From the NCBI RefSeq assembly GCF_000317085.1, contig NC_019702.1:712394-776393 (forward strand): 64,000 bases of DNA. The letters are read 5' to 3'. Below the pieces are notes generated by a model, which saw only the letters and a list, made by a program, of their open reading frames with translations, did no database searches and was not told where the DNA came from. Made by a program: the position numbers and the translations under genes. Origin of the DNA: Synechococcus sp. PCC 7502. GTDB taxonomy: Bacteria; Cyanobacteriota; Cyanobacteriia; Pseudanabaenales; Pseudanabaenaceae. This document shows positions 53,773 through 64,000 of this stretch, piece after piece (position 1 is the stretch's first letter; every line of letters begins with the position of its first letter).

Positions 53773-55278
53773 TTAGTTGCAAGTATTTACAATTGCTTGA
53801 GCTAATCCCTCTAGGGTAAATTCCTGTGCCTCAATATCGACTCTACCTAATAATTCTCTACAGGCGATCGATGTTTGCGTGCCAATAGAGGCGATCTGGA
53901 CTGAGTCTAATAGTTGATCCCATTCGTCTGGTAAGGCTTTAGAAATTAACTGATGGAAGTTTCTAACGGTTTTGGAACTGGCAAAGGTAAGAATATCGAT
54001 TTGGTGAGTTTGGAGCGATCGCAATGCAATTTCATCTATATCCTGAGGACAACCCGACTCGTAGGCAGGAACAGCATCAACTTTTGCCCCTTTCTGTTCA
54101 AGTTCGGTAATTAACACTTCTCTGCCGCCCGATTGTACCCGTGGGAATAAAATCCTTGAGTTCACACATTCAGGAAACCTAGCAACTAGAGAGTCGGCAA
54201 TAAAATCTGAGGGAATTAAGTCGGGAATAAGACCTTGGATTGATAACAGTTCGCCAGTTTTGCGACCAACCACAGCAATTTTAAGATGATGTAAGCTGCG
54301 ACTATCTAAATTATGAGCATGGAGGCGTTGGAAGAAGAATTCTACGGCATTGGCAGAGGTTAAAATTAACCAGTTGTAGGTTCCAATTTGGGCGATCGCC
54401 TGATCCAGAGGTTCCCAGCTAGCTGGCGGAGTAATTACTAAGGTCGGTACTTCCACAACTTCTGCGCCTTGATGTTCTAGGAGTTGTCTAAACTGGCTAG
54501 ATTGCCCTGCGGCTCTAGTAATCAAAATTGTTTTTCCTGCTAAGGGCTTAGGTTTAAGAGGCTGATAGAGCCATTCATGATACTTAACCACATCACCCAC
54601 AACAATTACGGCGGGGGAAAGCTGAGTTGGAAGTTTTAACTGAATATCCGCCAAGGTACCTGTCCAGATGCGTTGATTAGCTCTACCTGCCCATTGAATT
54701 ATGGCGATCGCTGTTTCTGGGGATTTATACTCTTTTAACTTAGCCAACAGGCTGGAAAAATTAGCTGTCCCCATGAGAATCACTAGGGTTGGGATTTGTC
54801 CTAAACCCTGCCAAGGCAAAATTTCTAAATCATGTCCAGTTAACACACTAAAGCAAGAACTCAAGTCGGCATCAGTAACTGGAATACCTGCCAACATCGG
54901 CGCAGCGATCGCTGAAGAAATCCCCGCCACAATCTCGAATTCGCAATTTGCAGCATGGAGGGCAGTCACCTCGGAAACCGTCCGCCCAAAGATCATCGGA
55001 TCACCACTTTTTAGCCTTACTACTTGATAATTCTCTGAATGATTAGCCAGACATTCTGTAACTAAAATTTGATTAATTTCTGCCTGGGTAATTGCCGTCT
55101 GTCCGCCCCGTTTGCCCACAGGGATTAACTTACATGACTTGGGGACTATTTCCAGAAGCTTTGGATCGGCAAGGGCATCATAAATTAATACTTGCGCTGT
55201 GCTGAGAATCCTATGTGCCTTGAGCGTTAAATATTCAATCCCACCAATACCTGCCCCGACAATAAAGACTTTTCCCAT
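53773..55278 (-). CDS. cobA-hemD: Uroporphyrinogen-III C-methyltransferase/uroporphyrinogen-III synthase fusion
   Basis: 501 residues. Residues 1-~240 are the SAM-dependent methyltransferase (VFIVGAGIGGIEYLTLKAHR, PVGKRGGQTAITQAEINQIL, RLKSGDPMIFGR), which makes precorrin-2 for siroheme/B12. Residues ~250-501 are a HemD-type synthase (ILITRAAGQSSQFRQLLEHQ, LTSANAVEFFF, FASSKTVRNFH), which cyclises hydroxymethylbilane. The fusion puts two consecutive enzymes in one chain. It starts 15 bases after the peptide-binding lipoprotein gene ends. Confidence 0.94.
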   Translation of the reverse strand: MGKVFIVGAGIGGIEYLTLKAHRILSTAQVLIYDALADPKLLEIVPKSCKLIPVGKRGGQTAITQAEINQILVTECLANHSENYQVVRLKSGDPMIFGRTVSEVTALHAANCEFEIVAGISSAIAAPMLAGIPVTDADLSSCFSVLTGHDLEILPWQGLGQIPTLVILMGTANFSSLLAKLKEYKSPETAIAIIQWAGRANQRIWTGTLADIQLKLPTQLSPAVIVVGDVVKYHEWLYQPLKPKPLAGKTILITRAAGQSSQFRQLLEHQGAEVVEVPTLVITPPASWEPLDQAIAQIGTYNWLILTSANAVEFFFQRLHAHNLDSRSLHHLKIAVVGRKTGELLSIQGLIPDLIPSDFIADSLVARFPECVNSRILFPRVQSGGREVLITELEQKGAKVDAVPAYESGCPQDIDEIALRSLQTHQIDILTFASSKTVRNFHQLISKALPDEWDQLLDSVQIASIGTQTSIACRELLGRVDIEAQEFTLEGLAQAIVNTCN

Positions 55279-55293
55279 AATTTTAAGTTTTCG

Positions 55294-57084
55294 TCAATTC
55301 GCCGATAAGGTCAGTTCATCTAGGTTCCATAATGCTCCACCAATGGGGGAAAACTTCACGCCTTGAATGCGATCGCGAACCGCAGAAAGAGATAACGGTG
55401 TAACTAAGTGAATTAGGGGTAATTGTTCCTGTACTAATTGTTGAAACTGGGCATAAATTGCCTTGCGCTTATTTTCATCCACCTGTTGTGAGGCATCAAT
55501 CATTAAATTCTCAATTTGCTTTTCCCAATCTGCCACTTTATAACCGGGAATGGGTGGTTGTCCTTCATCTGCACCTTTATTAAACATGTGCAGGTTACCC
55601 GTAGTTGACCACAGGTTAATACTGCCGTGGGGTTCAATCCCACCTGTAAAGCCTAGAATTATGGCATCCCATTGCTTAGAGTTATCCAGCTTATCAACCA
55701 GAATATTAAAATCAATGCCCGTGAAATCTACAGTAATGCCAATGTTTTCCAGATCATTTTTGATTTGCGATCCCACCTGTCCCCGCACAGGATTACTACC
55801 AGCATTAGTGAGTAGGGTAAATCTCACTAAATTTCCGTCAGCATCCAATAGTTGATTTTGAGAATTATAACGATAACCAGCATCCGTGAGGATTTTCTTT
55901 GCTTTGGTAGGATTATATTCGTAAACCTTTAAGCCTTTAGCAGGAGATAAATAGTAGGGACTAGGTACAGAGATTGGGGAATTTTGTTCTTCTCCTAACC
56001 CCACATAGAGATTTGTAACCATCGTTTGTCGATCTATGGCATGGGCGATCGCTCTACGGAAATTGACATCATTAAACCATTTAGATTTTTTAGGTTCCAC
56101 GAAGGGTTGATTAGTCTTTGCGTCTCGCCCTTGATTAAGGTTAAACATCACAAATAGTTCCCCCGTGGCAGCACCGCCATTATAGATTTTAAATTTATCC
56201 CTTGCCTCGGCGGATTTAAGCAGTTGAAAATCTTTGACTCTGGCACCAAGATCAAAAATATCTAACTCCCTAGAGCGGAATTTTAAGAGGGCAGTATCAC
56301 TAGAATCGAGAATTTGCAGAACAATATTTTTAATAAATGGTTTAGGTTGATCCCAGTAGTTGGGATTGCGTTTATAGATAAATCTTTCGCCCGGACGATA
56401 ATCAGCAAACATATAGGAACCACTGCCCACAATCTGATCTAAGGGAGTCTTGATCGACCACGTTTCTAGGAATTTAGGCTTGCCTGCGGCATCATTTTCC
56501 TGAAGCGTTTTTTCTAAAATATGTTTTGGTAAAATACTGGTACCACCCATATACCGCACAAAGGGGGCAAAGGGTTCAGAAATAGTGAACTTGATCCTTC
56601 GGGCATCCAACTTTTCTAGTTTAGGTAATTCTCGCTTTTTGCCAACTCTCAAGACATCTCGGCTGCTAGTGGGAATCCTCTCATCGAAAATTAGATTAAA
56701 AGTGAAGACAACATCATCAACGGTTAAGGGCTGACCATCTGACCATTTTAGGTTATCCCGCAATGTAAAAGTTACCTCTAAGCCATTGGGAGCAACTGCC
56801 CATGATTCTGCTAATTCTGGTTCTAACTCCGCCGTCAGTCCATTGGTTTTGAGTAAGCTGCTAAAAATATAACCTAGCACTCCAGAACTGGTAGCATCGG
56901 TGGTCAAAATTGGATTGAAAGTTTTGGGGTCTTGGACAATAAAATCGACGAGGCGATCGCTCCGACTAGAATTAACTGCAGGGGAACCACAACCAATAAT
57001 AAAAATTGAACAGACAGCCGTTAGCACCAATAATAAAATAACTTGAAACTTTTTACTGACTTGGCGTTTACGGTATCTACTCAT
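55294..57084 (-). CDS. Peptide/nickel-type ABC substrate-binding lipoprotein
   Basis: 596 residues. The signal peptide ends FIIGC with lipidated Cys32. The mature SBP_bac_5 domain shows LAESWAVAPNGLEVTFTLRD, WSDGQPLTVDDVVFTFNLIF, PNYWDQPKPF, and NDVNFRRAIAHAIDRQTMVT. These proteins deliver oligopeptides or metal complexes to a Dpp/Opp-type permease. No permease or ATPase gene is nearby. It precedes the cobA-hemD gene on the same strand. Confidence 0.92.
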   Translation of the reverse strand: MSRYRKRQVSKKFQVILLLVLTAVCSIFIIGCGSPAVNSSRSDRLVDFIVQDPKTFNPILTTDATSSGVLGYIFSSLLKTNGLTAELEPELAESWAVAPNGLEVTFTLRDNLKWSDGQPLTVDDVVFTFNLIFDERIPTSSRDVLRVGKKRELPKLEKLDARRIKFTISEPFAPFVRYMGGTSILPKHILEKTLQENDAAGKPKFLETWSIKTPLDQIVGSGSYMFADYRPGERFIYKRNPNYWDQPKPFIKNIVLQILDSSDTALLKFRSRELDIFDLGARVKDFQLLKSAEARDKFKIYNGGAATGELFVMFNLNQGRDAKTNQPFVEPKKSKWFNDVNFRRAIAHAIDRQTMVTNLYVGLGEEQNSPISVPSPYYLSPAKGLKVYEYNPTKAKKILTDAGYRYNSQNQLLDADGNLVRFTLLTNAGSNPVRGQVGSQIKNDLENIGITVDFTGIDFNILVDKLDNSKQWDAIILGFTGGIEPHGSINLWSTTGNLHMFNKGADEGQPPIPGYKVADWEKQIENLMIDASQQVDENKRKAIYAQFQQLVQEQLPLIHLVTPLSLSAVRDRIQGVKFSPIGGALWNLDELTLSAN

Positions 57085-57282
57085 GGTGACAAATCATAGG
57101 GACAAAATGCGGAATTAACCTAATTATGATTGACCTAATTATAGAGAGTCTTAAGTAAATTGTGTAAAGGTAAATTCTGTAGAGGTTGCAGATGAAAGTT
57201 AGAGATGAAAGTCATATTGCGATCGCAGTCCCGTATGATCGATCAGTAAGTATGCTTGACCTCATTTTGATTCCTACTATCC

Positions 57283-57921
57283 ATGATTACCGTTGCACTG
57301 CCCAAAGGCTCTTTACTCAAAGATTCGATCGCTATTTTTCAATCAGTTGGTTTAGACTTTAGTGCCTTTCTTGATCCCGCTAGTCGGCAATTACAAATTA
57401 CTGATCCCACAGGCGTAGCACAGGCATTATTAGTCAGGGCGCAGGATGTTTCGGTATATGTGGAATATGGACAGGCACAGCTTGGAATTGTGGGAGAAGA
57501 TGTTTTACGGGAAAAAATGCCCAAGGTGGCACGGTTACTAGATTTAGGATTTGGTAAATGTCGGATGTCGATCGCTGTTTCTAATCAAAGCCCCTATCGT
57601 TCTGCCCTGGATTTACCGCCGCATTCCCGCATCGCTTCTAAATCCGTAAGAATTGCCCGTGAATATTTTCAAAGCCTAGATTTACCCGTAGAAATTATTC
57701 CCCTCTATGGTTCGGTGGAATTAGGTCCAATTACAGGCATGTCGGAGGCGATCGTGGACTTAGTATCCACGGGTAGAACCCTCAAAGAAAATGGCTTAGT
57801 GGAAATCGAAGTTTTATTTGAAAGTACCGCCAGATTAATTGCCCATCCTTTAAGTTATCGAGTTAACAGCGATCGCCTTAGTGATTTAGTCAACAAACTA
57901 AAAATTACAGCAGCGAACTAA
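57283..57921 (+). CDS. hisG: ATP phosphoribosyltransferase, short form
   Basis: 212 residues. It joins PRPP to ATP, the first step of histidine synthesis. [20 protein letters not shown] at the start, [20 protein letters not shown], and [20 protein letters not shown] (the PRPP-loop-like segment, [11 protein letters not shown]) are typical. It is the short HisG lacking the regulatory C-terminus and should need HisZ, which is not in this window. Confidence 0.96.
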   Translation: MITVALPKGSLLKDSIAIFQSVGLDFSAFLDPASRQLQITDPTGVAQALLVRAQDVSVYVEYGQAQLGIVGEDVLREKMPKVARLLDLGFGKCRMSIAVSNQSPYRSALDLPPHSRIASKSVRIAREYFQSLDLPVEIIPLYGSVELGPITGMSEAIVDLVSTGRTLKENGLVEIEVLFESTARLIAHPLSYRVNSDRLSDLVNKLKITAAN

Positions 57922-57973
57922 AAAAAGGTTATATTCTACTATAACTGTACAAAAACATGCTTTCCGCTCTTGT

Positions 57974-59713
57974 ATGCCTGAGCCTGACATTAGTCTTTAC
58001 AGAAACCAAATTTTGCAGCTAGAAGCAGAATTAAATTATGTTAAAGCTCAGTTGGCGCAAGTAACACAACCTGGTAGTAATTGTGGGCTGACCTGTGATG
58101 ACTATGTGCAGTTACTATTTGAGGTTGCCTTTGAGGGTTTATGTATTCATACCAATTTTGTAATTGTTGATGTTAATGCTGCCATCTGCAAACTCTGGGG
58201 CTATGAGCGGCATGAAGTAATTGGCACGAATGGCTTAAACTACATTGCGCCTGAATACCACGAGATCGTTAAAACACACATTAGGAATAACTACCCCCAT
58301 ACCTACGAAGTTGAAGGGATCAAGCGAGATGGTTCAAGGTTTCCTATGGAGGTTCAAGGTAAATCTATTCAGTGGCAAGGACAAACAGTTCGCGTAACCG
58401 CCGTTAGAGATATTAGCGATCGCCAAAAAATAGAAGCTGCCCTCATTGACGCAAAAATCAGGTATCAAGCTCTGTTTAACCATAAATCTGAAGCTGTATT
58501 TATTAATAGTTTTACAGAAACAGGAAGACCTAGCCAATTTATCGAAGTTAATGATACTGCCTGTAAAAGCTTAGGATACACCCGTGCAGAGCTTCTGAAT
58601 ATGAGTCCTAGTGACATCATGCCCAAGGATTTCTTTTGCAAAAGGGAGGTGATTGAAACCCTGCGTAGTCAAAAGTATGCAACCGAAGAAATTTTACACC
58701 AAACCAAGGATGGCAGAATTTTCCCTGTAGAACTGAGCCTGCATGAAATAGAAACTGTTGAAGGTAAACCGATTGTGATTGCCTTTGCCCGTGATATTAG
58801 CGATCGCAGGGAAGCCGAAACCGCCTTAATCGAAGGGGAAAAAAGGTATCAGGCTTTATTTGACGCCAAGGCAGAATCCGTATTTATTCATAATTTCAAC
58901 CATGAAGGCATACCCAGTAATTTTATTGAAGTGAATGAAGCTGCTTGTATAAGTTTGGGTTACACCAAAGCAGAATTGCTGCAAATGTCGCCACGGGATA
59001 TTACCCCCAAAGGTTATAAACCACCCATTAACATTCCCCAAAAATTAGCTCTGGATCAATTTGCAATCTTTGAAGCTCAACACCAAACCAAGGACGGCAA
59101 AGTTGTTCCCGTAGAAGTTAGAGCAGTTTTACTCGAGTCCACTGAAAATTTAGTTATAGATTTTGTGCGGGATATTAGCGATCGCAAAGCTATGGAGATG
59201 GATTTAGAACTAGTAGCATCCTTAGACTATTTAACCAAAATTCCCAATCGGCGACAGTTCGATCATTTTTTAGAAATAGAGTGGCGGCGCAGTTGTCGAG
59301 AGCAAACAAACATATCGTTAATTTTGGCGGATATTGATTTCTTTAAGCCCTATAACGATTACTATGGACACCAAATGGGGGATGAATGTCTGCAGCAGGT
59401 TGCCCAAGCGATCGCCCAAACCATCAAACGCCCCGGAGACCTAGTGGCAAGGTATGGTGGTGAAGAATTTGGCATTATCTTACCAACGACTAATCGAGAT
59501 GGGGCAATTTTTGTTGCTGAAAACATCAGACAGGCTGTTAAGGATTTAGGCATTAAACATGAACGATCAACTATTAATCCCTATGTGACCCTAAGCTTAG
59601 GTATAGCTACTTTGACTTCCACCTCCGATCAGTTCTCAATTTTAATTAAAGCTGCCGATCTCGCCCTTTATAATGCCAAGCAATCAGGTAGAGATCGCTG
59701 CTGTACTAACTAA
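57974..59713 (+). CDS. PAS-PAS-PAS-GGDEF diguanylate cyclase
   Basis: 579 residues, no membrane segment. A short N-terminal helix (LYRNQILQLEAELNYVKAQL) is followed by three PAS domains at about 45-150, 160-275 and 285-405, each closing with a VRDISDR-type coil. The GGDEF domain occupies the last ~165 residues. The active site is GGEEF near residue 495, and RPGD five residues upstream is an intact inhibitory I-site. It should make cyclic di-GMP in response to a PAS-sensed signal. No heme or flavin pocket can be assigned. Confidence 0.95.
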   Translation: MPEPDISLYRNQILQLEAELNYVKAQLAQVTQPGSNCGLTCDDYVQLLFEVAFEGLCIHTNFVIVDVNAAICKLWGYERHEVIGTNGLNYIAPEYHEIVKTHIRNNYPHTYEVEGIKRDGSRFPMEVQGKSIQWQGQTVRVTAVRDISDRQKIEAALIDAKIRYQALFNHKSEAVFINSFTETGRPSQFIEVNDTACKSLGYTRAELLNMSPSDIMPKDFFCKREVIETLRSQKYATEEILHQTKDGRIFPVELSLHEIETVEGKPIVIAFARDISDRREAETALIEGEKRYQALFDAKAESVFIHNFNHEGIPSNFIEVNEAACISLGYTKAELLQMSPRDITPKGYKPPINIPQKLALDQFAIFEAQHQTKDGKVVPVEVRAVLLESTENLVIDFVRDISDRKAMEMDLELVASLDYLTKIPNRRQFDHFLEIEWRRSCREQTNISLILADIDFFKPYNDYYGHQMGDECLQQVAQAIAQTIKRPGDLVARYGGEEFGIILPTTNRDGAIFVAENIRQAVKDLGIKHERSTINPYVTLSLGIATLTSTSDQFSILIKAADLALYNAKQSGRDRCCTN

Positions 59714-59745
59714 CTTAATAACTTATTAACTTACCCCTGCCTTCA

Positions 59746-59771
59746 TCAGGTCTTACATTCAGGTCTTACAT
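59746..59771. repeat. Tandem 13-base direct repeat
   Basis: TCAGGTCTTACAT occurs twice in a row at 59746-59758 and 59759-59771, in the gap between the PAS-GGDEF gene and pdxA. No function is apparent; replication slippage is a sufficient explanation. Confidence 0.9.
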
Positions 59772-59880
59772 AAAGTTTTAAATTTGGCAGATTTTAAGCT
59801 CAGAATTATAAACAACTAAGCTGTTCATTAAATCAGGCTTACAGGAATTTCAATCTAAACCCCAATTATATAAGTGACCT

Positions 59881-60921
59881 ATGACTCAACCCAAATTGGC
59901 AATTACCATTGGCGACCCTGCAGGCATTGGCACGGAAATAGTGCTTAAGGCTTTGGCAAAAGTTTCCCATGATCTTGCTAGTTTTACAGTGATTGGCGAT
60001 CGCTCGGTAATTACTAGCACCTATCAACTCCTTAAAAAATATGATCTCCAACTAGCCGATCCCGACTCCCTAGAAATATTAGATACCAATACCCATCTGC
60101 CAATTACTTTAGGTGAAGGCAATCAAAATAGCGGAGAAGCAAGTTTTCATTATCTGGATACAGCGATCGCTCAAACCCTAACAGGTAAATTTCAAGGTAT
60201 AGTCACCGCCCCCATTGCCAAATCCGCATGGAAATTAGCAGGACATTACTACGCAGGGCAAACCGAACTGTTAAGTGAACGCAGTGGTAGTAAAGATACA
60301 GGAATGTTATTTGTCGCCCGATCACCTCATACAAACTGGGTAATGAGAACTTTACTAGCAACCGTCCATATTCCTTTAGCTCAGGTGCCAAAAGTTTTAA
60401 CCCCGCAGTTAATTGAACAAAAATTAGAATTACTCAGACGATCGCTATGTACAGATTTTCAACTTACAACTGCAAAAGTGGCGATCTCTGGACTAAACCC
60501 CCACAGTGGCGAACAAGGACAACTAGGTACGGAAGAACAGGAATGGCTAAACCCGTTAATCGAGAGCATACATCAATCATGGAGCGATCGTAATTCTAAA
60601 TTTGAACTGATCGGGGCAATTCCCCCTGATACCCTGTGGGTAAATCCCAATTTAGCTTGGCATAATCCTCATAAAGTTCATCTTGGCTATGATGCCTATG
60701 TAGCCCTATACCATGATCAAGGCTTAATTCCTGTCAAGCTGCTGGCATTTGATCAAGCCGTTAACACCACAATTGGACTCCCATTTATTCGCACTTCCCC
60801 CGATCATGGTACTGCTTTTGATATTGCAGGAAAAGGTATTGCCAAATCAGATAGTTTAGAAGCAGCGATCACCACTGCCATAGAACTAGTTCAAGTTAGA
60901 GTTGTAAATAATCCAAATTAA
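59881..60921 (+). CDS. pdxA: 4-hydroxythreonine-4-phosphate dehydrogenase
   Basis: 346 residues. It oxidises 4-phosphohydroxy-L-threonine in DXP-dependent pyridoxal phosphate synthesis. [48 protein letters not shown] (metal-binding His region), [12 protein letters not shown], and [20 protein letters not shown], then [15 protein letters not shown] are PdxA hallmarks. Length is standard. It is the last gene before the ribosomal-protein operon, 209 bases upstream of rplC. Confidence 0.96.
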   Translation: MTQPKLAITIGDPAGIGTEIVLKALAKVSHDLASFTVIGDRSVITSTYQLLKKYDLQLADPDSLEILDTNTHLPITLGEGNQNSGEASFHYLDTAIAQTLTGKFQGIVTAPIAKSAWKLAGHYYAGQTELLSERSGSKDTGMLFVARSPHTNWVMRTLLATVHIPLAQVPKVLTPQLIEQKLELLRRSLCTDFQLTTAKVAISGLNPHSGEQGQLGTEEQEWLNPLIESIHQSWSDRNSKFELIGAIPPDTLWVNPNLAWHNPHKVHLGYDAYVALYHDQGLIPVKLLAFDQAVNTTIGLPFIRTSPDHGTAFDIAGKGIAKSDSLEAAITTAIELVQVRVVNNPN

Positions 60922-61130
60922 ATACTAGACAGGCTCTAATAATTAAGCTATATTTAATTTCCGTGTAAAAAAGGATACTGAAAGTTTGTGCTTTTAAGTC
61001 CTTGCAGGTGAGTAGTAAATCGCAGCCCTACCGCATTAAGTTTCTGAGAGCTAGGCTTTACCCAAAGTTCTAAACATTACGTCAGAAAGTTCTACATTCA
61101 TCTTCGTATTGAAGTAAGAGGATTATTTTC

Positions 61131-61778
61131 ATGTCTGTTGGTATTCTTGGTACAAAACTTGGTATGACCCAAGTCTTTGACAGTAATGGTAATGCTGTTC
61201 CAATCACAGTGGTTCAAGCTGGTCCATGCACAATTACGCAAGTTAAAACTCCTAGCAAAGAAGGCTACAGTGCCATCCAAATTGGCTATGGGCAAACAAG
61301 AGCAAAATTAGTTTCAAAGCCAGAATTAGGACATCTTAAAAAGTCCGACTCTTTGCCAGTCAAGCATTTACAAGAATATCGAGTTGCAGACACATCCAGC
61401 TATCACCTTGGGCAAGAACTCAATGTTAGTCAGTTTTCCGAAGGGCAAGTAGTAGATGTAATTGGTACCAGTATTGGTAAAGGTTTCGCAGGCTATCAAA
61501 AACGTCATAACTTTAAGCGTGGACCAATGGCTCACGGCTCCAAAAATCATCGTGCTCCTGGTTCTACTGGTGCAGGTACAACTCCTGGTAGGGTTTATCC
61601 TGGTAAGCGCATGGCAGGTAGATTGGGTGGCAAGCAAATCACCACTAAAAAGCTAATTCTTGTCCAAGTAGATACGGAAAAGAACCTACTTTTAATTAAG
61701 GGTGCTTTACCTGGTAAACCTGGAGCATTAGTGAATATCGTACCTGCAAAAGTTGTAGGCAAGAGGAAGGAAAAATAG
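61131..61778 (+). CDS. rplC: 50S ribosomal protein L3
   Basis: 215 residues. [20 protein letters not shown] at the start and [20 protein letters not shown], then [20 protein letters not shown] are the conserved L3 blocks, including the loop reaching the peptidyl-transferase centre. AGAGGA lies 13 bases before the ATG as a ribosome site. It opens the cyanobacterial S10-type operon, which lacks rpsJ here as usual in the phylum. The rplD ATG follows its stop directly. Confidence 0.98.
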   Translation: MSVGILGTKLGMTQVFDSNGNAVPITVVQAGPCTITQVKTPSKEGYSAIQIGYGQTRAKLVSKPELGHLKKSDSLPVKHLQEYRVADTSSYHLGQELNVSQFSEGQVVDVIGTSIGKGFAGYQKRHNFKRGPMAHGSKNHRAPGSTGAGTTPGRVYPGKRMAGRLGGKQITTKKLILVQVDTEKNLLLIKGALPGKPGALVNIVPAKVVGKRKEK

Positions 61779-62447
61779 ATGATTACTGTACAAGACTGGG
61801 ATGGTAATAATACTGGTGAGATTAGCCTAGACCTTAAAACAGCTAAGGAAACAACAGCTAATGGTATTGTTCACCGAGCTTTGATTAGACAACTAAATAA
61901 CCAACGTCAAGGCACTGCATCCACTAAAACTCGTGCTGAAGTTAGAGGTGGAGGACGTAAACCTTGGAAGCAAAAAGGTACTGGTAGAGCCAGAGCAGGT
62001 TCTAACCGATCGCCCCTGTGGAGAGGTGGAGGCGTTATATTTGGACCTAAGCCTAGGGATTTTGACATTAAGATGAATCGCAAGGAAAGACGCTTAGCCA
62101 TAACCACTGCACTAGCAGGAAGAGCAAGCGATCTAGTAGTAGTTCAAGACTTTAATGGGCAACTACCAAAGCCAAAAACCAAAGATTTGGTAAATGCTCT
62201 AAGTCGATGGGGTGCAGAGCCACGTAAAAGAACTCTTTTGATAACCGATCAAAAGCATGAAAACATTGAACTGTCTGCTCGCAACGTTAGAAACTTAGTT
62301 TTAATTACAGCTGATCAGTTAAATATCTTTGATATAGTCAATGCTCACAAACTAATTGTCACAGCGACTGCCCTCGATAAAATTCACTCTATCTATTCAG
62401 CTAAAGTCACAAATAACGTACAACAAGAGGTAGAAAGTCATGGGTAG
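61779..62447 (+). CDS. rplD: 50S ribosomal protein L4
   Basis: 222 residues. [40 protein letters not shown] and [20 protein letters not shown] form the extended loop of L4 that lines the exit tunnel. Its ATG abuts the rplC stop and its own stop overlaps the rplW start by 8 bases, so the three are translationally coupled. Confidence 0.98.
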   Translation: MITVQDWDGNNTGEISLDLKTAKETTANGIVHRALIRQLNNQRQGTASTKTRAEVRGGGRKPWKQKGTGRARAGSNRSPLWRGGGVIFGPKPRDFDIKMNRKERRLAITTALAGRASDLVVVQDFNGQLPKPKTKDLVNALSRWGAEPRKRTLLITDQKHENIELSARNVRNLVLITADQLNIFDIVNAHKLIVTATALDKIHSIYSAKVTNNVQQEVESHG

Positions 62448-62757
62448 AAAGCTTCAAAAAGTTTTTGATCAAAGAAGACTGCCAGATGTGATCCGTCGTC
62501 CCCTAATCAACGAAAAAGCTACACTTTTACTTGAAAATAATCAATACACCTTTGACGTTATTCCTGACGCCAATAAGATCGAAATCAAGGTGGCTGTTGA
62601 AACTCTGTTTTCAGTAAAGGTCAAATCTGTAAATACTCACACCCTTCCTGCTAAAGCTAGACGTGTCGGTAAATTTGCTGGCAAACGACCTCAATACAAA
62701 AGAGCGATCGTGACCCTTGCTCAAGGCGACAAAATAACTCTATTCCCAGACGTATAA
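62440..62757 (+). CDS. rplW: 50S ribosomal protein L23
   Basis: 105 residues. [20 protein letters not shown] then [20 protein letters not shown], and the extended loop ([20 protein letters not shown]) are typical of L23, which sits at the tunnel exit and docks trigger factor and SRP. Its start overlaps the rplD end by 8 bases. Confidence 0.97.
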   Translation: MGRKLQKVFDQRRLPDVIRRPLINEKATLLLENNQYTFDVIPDANKIEIKVAVETLFSVKVKSVNTHTLPAKARRVGKFAGKRPQYKRAIVTLAQGDKITLFPDV

Positions 62758-62768
62758 GGAAAAAATCA

Positions 62769-63632
62769 ATGGGCATCCGCATATACAAACCCTATACTCC
62801 TAGCACCCGAGGGCTAACGGTATCCGACTTTAGCGAAATCACTAAATCAGAACCAGAAAAATCTCTAACCAAACATATTCACCGTGCGCAAGGACGTAAT
62901 AACCGAGGAGTTATTACCAGTCGTCGCCGAGGTGGAGGTCATAAACGGCTCTATCGTATCATTGACTTTAAGCGCAACAAAACTAGTATCCCCGCCGAAG
63001 TTCTCGCCATTGAATATGATCCCAACCGTAATGCTCGTATTGCTTTAGTATCCTACGCAGATGGCGAAAAGCGATACATCCTTCATCCCAAAGGGCTACA
63101 AGTCGGAGCATCTATTCAATCTGGTGAATCTGCTCCCCTCGAAGTTGGGAATGCCTTGCCACTATTCAGTATTCCCCTAGGTACCATTGTTCATAATGTC
63201 GAACTGGTTCCTGGTAAAGGTGGGCAGTTGATTAGAGCTGCGGGTGGTGGTGCACAAATTGCCGCAAAAGAAGGTAACTTCGTTACGCTTAAACTCTCTT
63301 CTGGGGAAGTACGAATGATCCGAAGAGAATGTTACGCCACAATTGGACAGGTAGGTAATACCGAACAAAGTAACTTCACCTTGGGTAAGGCAGGGCGCAA
63401 TCGCTGGAAAAATCGCCGCCCAATGGTTCGTGGTTCAGCTATGAACCCTGTGGATCACCCCCATGGAGGTGGTGAAGGTTGTGCTCCAATCGGTCGTCCT
63501 GGACCAGTTACACCTTGGGGTAAACCAGCCCTAGGCTATAAGACTAGGAAGAAGAAAAAACTTAGTAGCTCATTGATTGTGCGTCGTCGCCGCAAGGGTT
63601 CCAAACGTGGTAAAGGAGGACGTAATGCTTAG
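62769..63632 (+). CDS. rplB: 50S ribosomal protein L2
   Basis: 287 residues. [20 protein letters not shown] at the start, [20 protein letters not shown], and the C-terminal [20 protein letters not shown] motif with the conserved peptidyl-transferase-region His are L2 signatures. AAGGA lies 8 bases before the ATG. It is followed by rpsS after a 60-base gap. Confidence 0.98.
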   Translation: MGIRIYKPYTPSTRGLTVSDFSEITKSEPEKSLTKHIHRAQGRNNRGVITSRRRGGGHKRLYRIIDFKRNKTSIPAEVLAIEYDPNRNARIALVSYADGEKRYILHPKGLQVGASIQSGESAPLEVGNALPLFSIPLGTIVHNVELVPGKGGQLIRAAGGGAQIAAKEGNFVTLKLSSGEVRMIRRECYATIGQVGNTEQSNFTLGKAGRNRWKNRRPMVRGSAMNPVDHPHGGGEGCAPIGRPGPVTPWGKPALGYKTRKKKKLSSSLIVRRRRKGSKRGKGGRNA

Positions 63633-63692
63633 TAGTTTTGACAAACTTTTTGACAAATTTATGATTTTTAATCAAGACTTGAGGATACTTTT

Positions 63693-63971
63693 ATGTCTCG
63701 TTCGTTAAAGAAAGGTCCATTTGTGGCTGATAGTCTCCTTACTAAAATTGAAAATCTCAATGCTAAGGGTGAAAAAACGGTAATTAAAACTTGGTCGAGA
63801 GCTTCTACGATCTTGCCTCAAATGATTGGACATACTATCGCTGTTCATAATGGGAAACAGCATGTTCCAGTCTTTGTAACAGAGCAAATGGTTGGACATA
63901 AACTCGGAGAGTTTTCCCTAACTCGTACATTTCGTGGTCACGCTAAAGGTGACAAAAAGGCAAGGAGATAA
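63693..63971 (+). CDS. rpsS: 30S ribosomal protein S19
   Basis: 92 residues. [60 protein letters not shown] and [14 protein letters not shown] are the full S19 pattern. It binds the head of the small subunit with S13. The next gene starts 5 bases after its stop. Confidence 0.98.
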   Translation: MSRSLKKGPFVADSLLTKIENLNAKGEKTVIKTWSRASTILPQMIGHTIAVHNGKQHVPVFVTEQMVGHKLGEFSLTRTFRGHAKGDKKARR

Positions 63972-63976
63972 AATAT

Positions 63977-64000
63977 ATGATCTTATCTGAGAATGAAGTT
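63977..64000 (+). CDS. rplV: Start of the next ribosomal-protein gene, probably L22 (cut by window end)
   Basis: ATG 63977 with AAGGAG 10 bases upstream begins MILSENEV and is cut by the window edge. Position after rpsS in the conserved ribosomal operon makes rplV (L22) the expected gene. Only eight codons are visible, so the identity rests on gene order. Confidence 0.6.

Noticed and set aside
1-64000. tRNA, rRNA, CRISPR array and prophage search by eye
   Set aside because: No T-loop/acceptor patterns, no regularly spaced repeats and no phage gene runs were found; small RNAs without clear motifs could still be missed.
1-64000. Frequent GCGATCGC palindromes as regulatory sites
   Set aside because: These are the HIP1 repeats common to many cyanobacterial genomes and occur inside coding regions everywhere in the window.

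Overview
This window is chromosomal DNA from a cyanobacterium. It carries genes for phycocyanobilin:ferredoxin oxidoreductase (pcyA), cytochrome b6 and subunit IV (petB, petD), beta-carotene hydroxylase (crtR) and a high-light-inducible protein. It also has several cyanobacteria-typical small families (DUF29, DUF760, DUF2811, DUF4259) and FtsZ with a long N-terminal extension. The octamer GCGATCGC (HIP1) recurs throughout, inside and between genes. The DNA is AT-leaning. Gene content and style suggest a Pseudanabaena- or Synechococcus PCC 7502-like lineage, but that placement is an impression and was not computed. I saw no tRNA, rRNA, CRISPR array or prophage.

Layout. 1-5.4 kb: an unknown gene end, a sigma-like factor with a membrane partner, pcyA, ftsZ and prs. 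5.2-11.4 kb: a minus-strand run (FGGY sugar kinase, DUF3095 cyclase-like protein, lptB, an LptF/G permease, two small unknowns, pyrB). 11.5-17 kb: a pentapeptide-repeat protein, a proline-rich lipoprotein, fructokinase, DUF4259 and hemC. 17-17.7 kb: a small toxin-antitoxin pair whose PIN toxin has a nonsense codon.

17.9-28.4 kb is the most interesting region and looks like a guanidine-nitrogen island. Two guanidine-I (ykkC) riboswitches face away from each other. The minus-strand one leads into two DUF1989 (carboxyguanidine deiminase-type) genes, an ACT protein, an unknown exported protein, a DUF29 gene and a biotin-dependent urea/guanidine carboxylase. The plus-strand one leads into a three-gene ABC importer. 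A GTA-N8-TAC (NtcA-type) site lies between them. No allophanate hydrolase gene is present in the window. A decayed copy of the first 24 carboxylase codons lies on the far side of the DUF29 gene and records a past rearrangement.

28.4-33 kb: class II fructose-bisphosphate aldolase, photolyase, then a dead IS1-family element (8-bp target duplication) into which an IS5-family element (4-bp duplication) has inserted. 33-37.3 kb: an orphan substrate-binding lipoprotein, small unknown genes, petBD and mutT. 37.3-44.3 kb: membrane lipid-type enzymes, a Rieske oxygenase and a YyaL/SPATA20-like protein. 44.3-44.8 kb: a gene-free stretch with four clustered DnaA boxes, a candidate replication origin or DnaA-titration locus. 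44.8-61 kb: mixed housekeeping genes (ureB, rsmI, crtR, a cobA-hemD fusion, two transport proteins, hisG, a PAS-GGDEF protein, pdxA). 61.1 kb to the end: the start of the main ribosomal-protein operon (rplC-rplD-rplW-rplB-rpsS-rplV).
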